64,000 bases of DNA. Origin: Nematopogon swammerdamellus (lineage: Eukaryota > Arthropoda > Insecta > Lepidoptera > Adelidae). The notes beneath the pieces were generated by a model, which worked only from the letters and a program-made list of their open reading frames with translations, did no database searches and was not told where the DNA came from. Position numbers and translations under genes: made by a program. This document shows positions 63,368-64,000 of this stretch, one piece after another. Position 1 is the first letter of the stretch. Every line of letters begins with the position of its first letter. Location of the stretch: contig OX336342.1 in the NCBI GenBank assembly GCA_946902875.1, forward strand, positions 13,447,523 through 13,511,522, written 5' to 3'.

Positions 63368-63403
63368 AATAAATAAAAGCTCGTGTTGTGCTCTCAGTTC
63401 AGT
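63368..63403 (+). promoter_or_regulatory. Candidate core promoter of SDR gene 3
   Basis: AATAAATAAAAGC at 63368-63380 and a doubled initiator TCAGTTCAGT at 63394-63403, mirroring SDR gene 2. Confidence 0.5.
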
Positions 63404-63445
63404 AAGGCGCCAGTACTCACAGTGCCCAGACGTACACTAGTCACC

Positions 63446-64000
63446 ATGGCATTCGCAGGCAAAGTAGTTCTTATAACGGGAGCCAGCTCCGGCATCGGCG
63501 CCGCCACCGCGGAGCTGTTCGCCAAGGAGTCTGCACAACTCGCGCTCGTCGGACGCAATGAGAAGAACCTCAAGGAGGTCGTCGCAGCGTGCCAGAAGAA
63601 TAAGGGCGTAAAGGCTTTGCCGATCGTCGCAGACATGTCTAAAGACGCAGACGTCCAGAGAATAATTCAAGAGACCACCAAAACCTTCGGGCGACTGGAC
63701 GTCCTAGTCAACAACGCCGGCTTCGGCGGTACGGGTTCGTTGGAAGACCTCGCAGTATACGACCGCATAATGGCCACCAACGTGAGAGGAGTGTACCAGC
63801 TTACCGGGCTGGCCATCCCGCACCTCGCCAAGACCAAGGGAAACATCGTCAATATATCGAGTGTCGTCGCCCTGAAACCGTTCGAATTATTCACTGCATA
63901 CTGCGTGTCCAAGGCGGCCCTGGACATGTTCACGCGTTGCGCGGCCCTGGAGCTCGGTCCGAAAGGAATAAGAGTCAACAGTGTCAACCCGGGGATGACC
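63446..64000 (+). CDS. Short-chain dehydrogenase/reductase, FabG-like (SDR gene 3, cut by window end)
   Basis: 185 codons to the window edge, still open. TGASSGIG, NNAG, NISSV and YCVSK are all present, so the catalytic core is intact. It is close to SDR gene 2 throughout, differing for example in the post-NNAG loop (GTGSLEDL versus GIGKLDDL) and after Ser139 (ALKPFELFT). Same CACTAGTCACCATGGC start context as gene 2. The C-terminal ~75 residues lie outside. Confidence 0.95.
   Translation, partial: MAFAGKVVLITGASSGIGAATAELFAKESAQLALVGRNEKNLKEVVAACQKNKGVKALPIVADMSKDADVQRIIQETTKTFGRLDVLVNNAGFGGTGSLEDLAVYDRIMATNVRGVYQLTGLAIPHLAKTKGNIVNISSVVALKPFELFTAYCVSKAALDMFTRCAALELGPKGIRVNSVNPGMT

Overview
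The window is animal nuclear DNA with split genes, AT-rich introns and dense interspersed repeats. The gene content (myosin VI with insect-like features, a tandem array of intronless FabG-like SDR genes) and the repeat types (jockey/CR1-like LINEs with (AATAAAG)n or (TAAA)n tails, Harbinger-, hAT- and P-like non-autonomous elements, tRNA-like SINEs) point to a moth or butterfly (Lepidoptera). The species cannot be fixed from the sequence alone.

Layout. (1) 709-17029 (+): 21 consecutive coding exons of an unconventional myosin VI, from just before the P-loop to the stop codon. All exon junctions agree in phase, and 1,109 complete codons plus a split codon are present. About 130 N-terminal residues lie upstream of the window. 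Its introns and 3' region hold many small transposons. (2) 22214-24338 (-): the last three exons of a PHD-finger gene (PHF14-like), convergent with myosin VI. (3) 24491-32094: a 7.6-kb unit with ~39-bp terminal inverted repeats (TIRs) and flanking TTAT, containing a nearly intact two-ORF LINE. (4) 32.3-49.3 kb: a retroelement graveyard. It holds an ORF1-only LINE split by a P-superfamily element with a THAP-domain exon and a perfect 8-bp target duplication; a jockey-like reverse transcriptase enclosed in ~75-bp inverted repeats; a second LINE split by a hAT-like insert; and several unidentified TE-type ORFs. (5) 50.6-64 kb: three tandem, same-strand, intronless SDR genes (50620-51408, 59548-60327, 63446 to the window end), with a 99%-similar second copy of the P-like element between the first two.

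How it fits together. Myosin VI is the pointed-end-directed actin motor. The PHD gene probably encodes a chromatin reader. The SDR genes are NADP(H)-type cytosolic reductases of unknown substrate that look like a recent tandem expansion with gene conversion. Most of the remaining sequence is transposon-derived. The most unusual items are the P/THAP element pair, a SINE whose head combines tRNA-like boxes with a piece of 5S rRNA gene, the retroelements framed by inverted repeats, and the LINE with a degenerate SGNH-type ORF1 and a hairpin-bearing 3' UTR.
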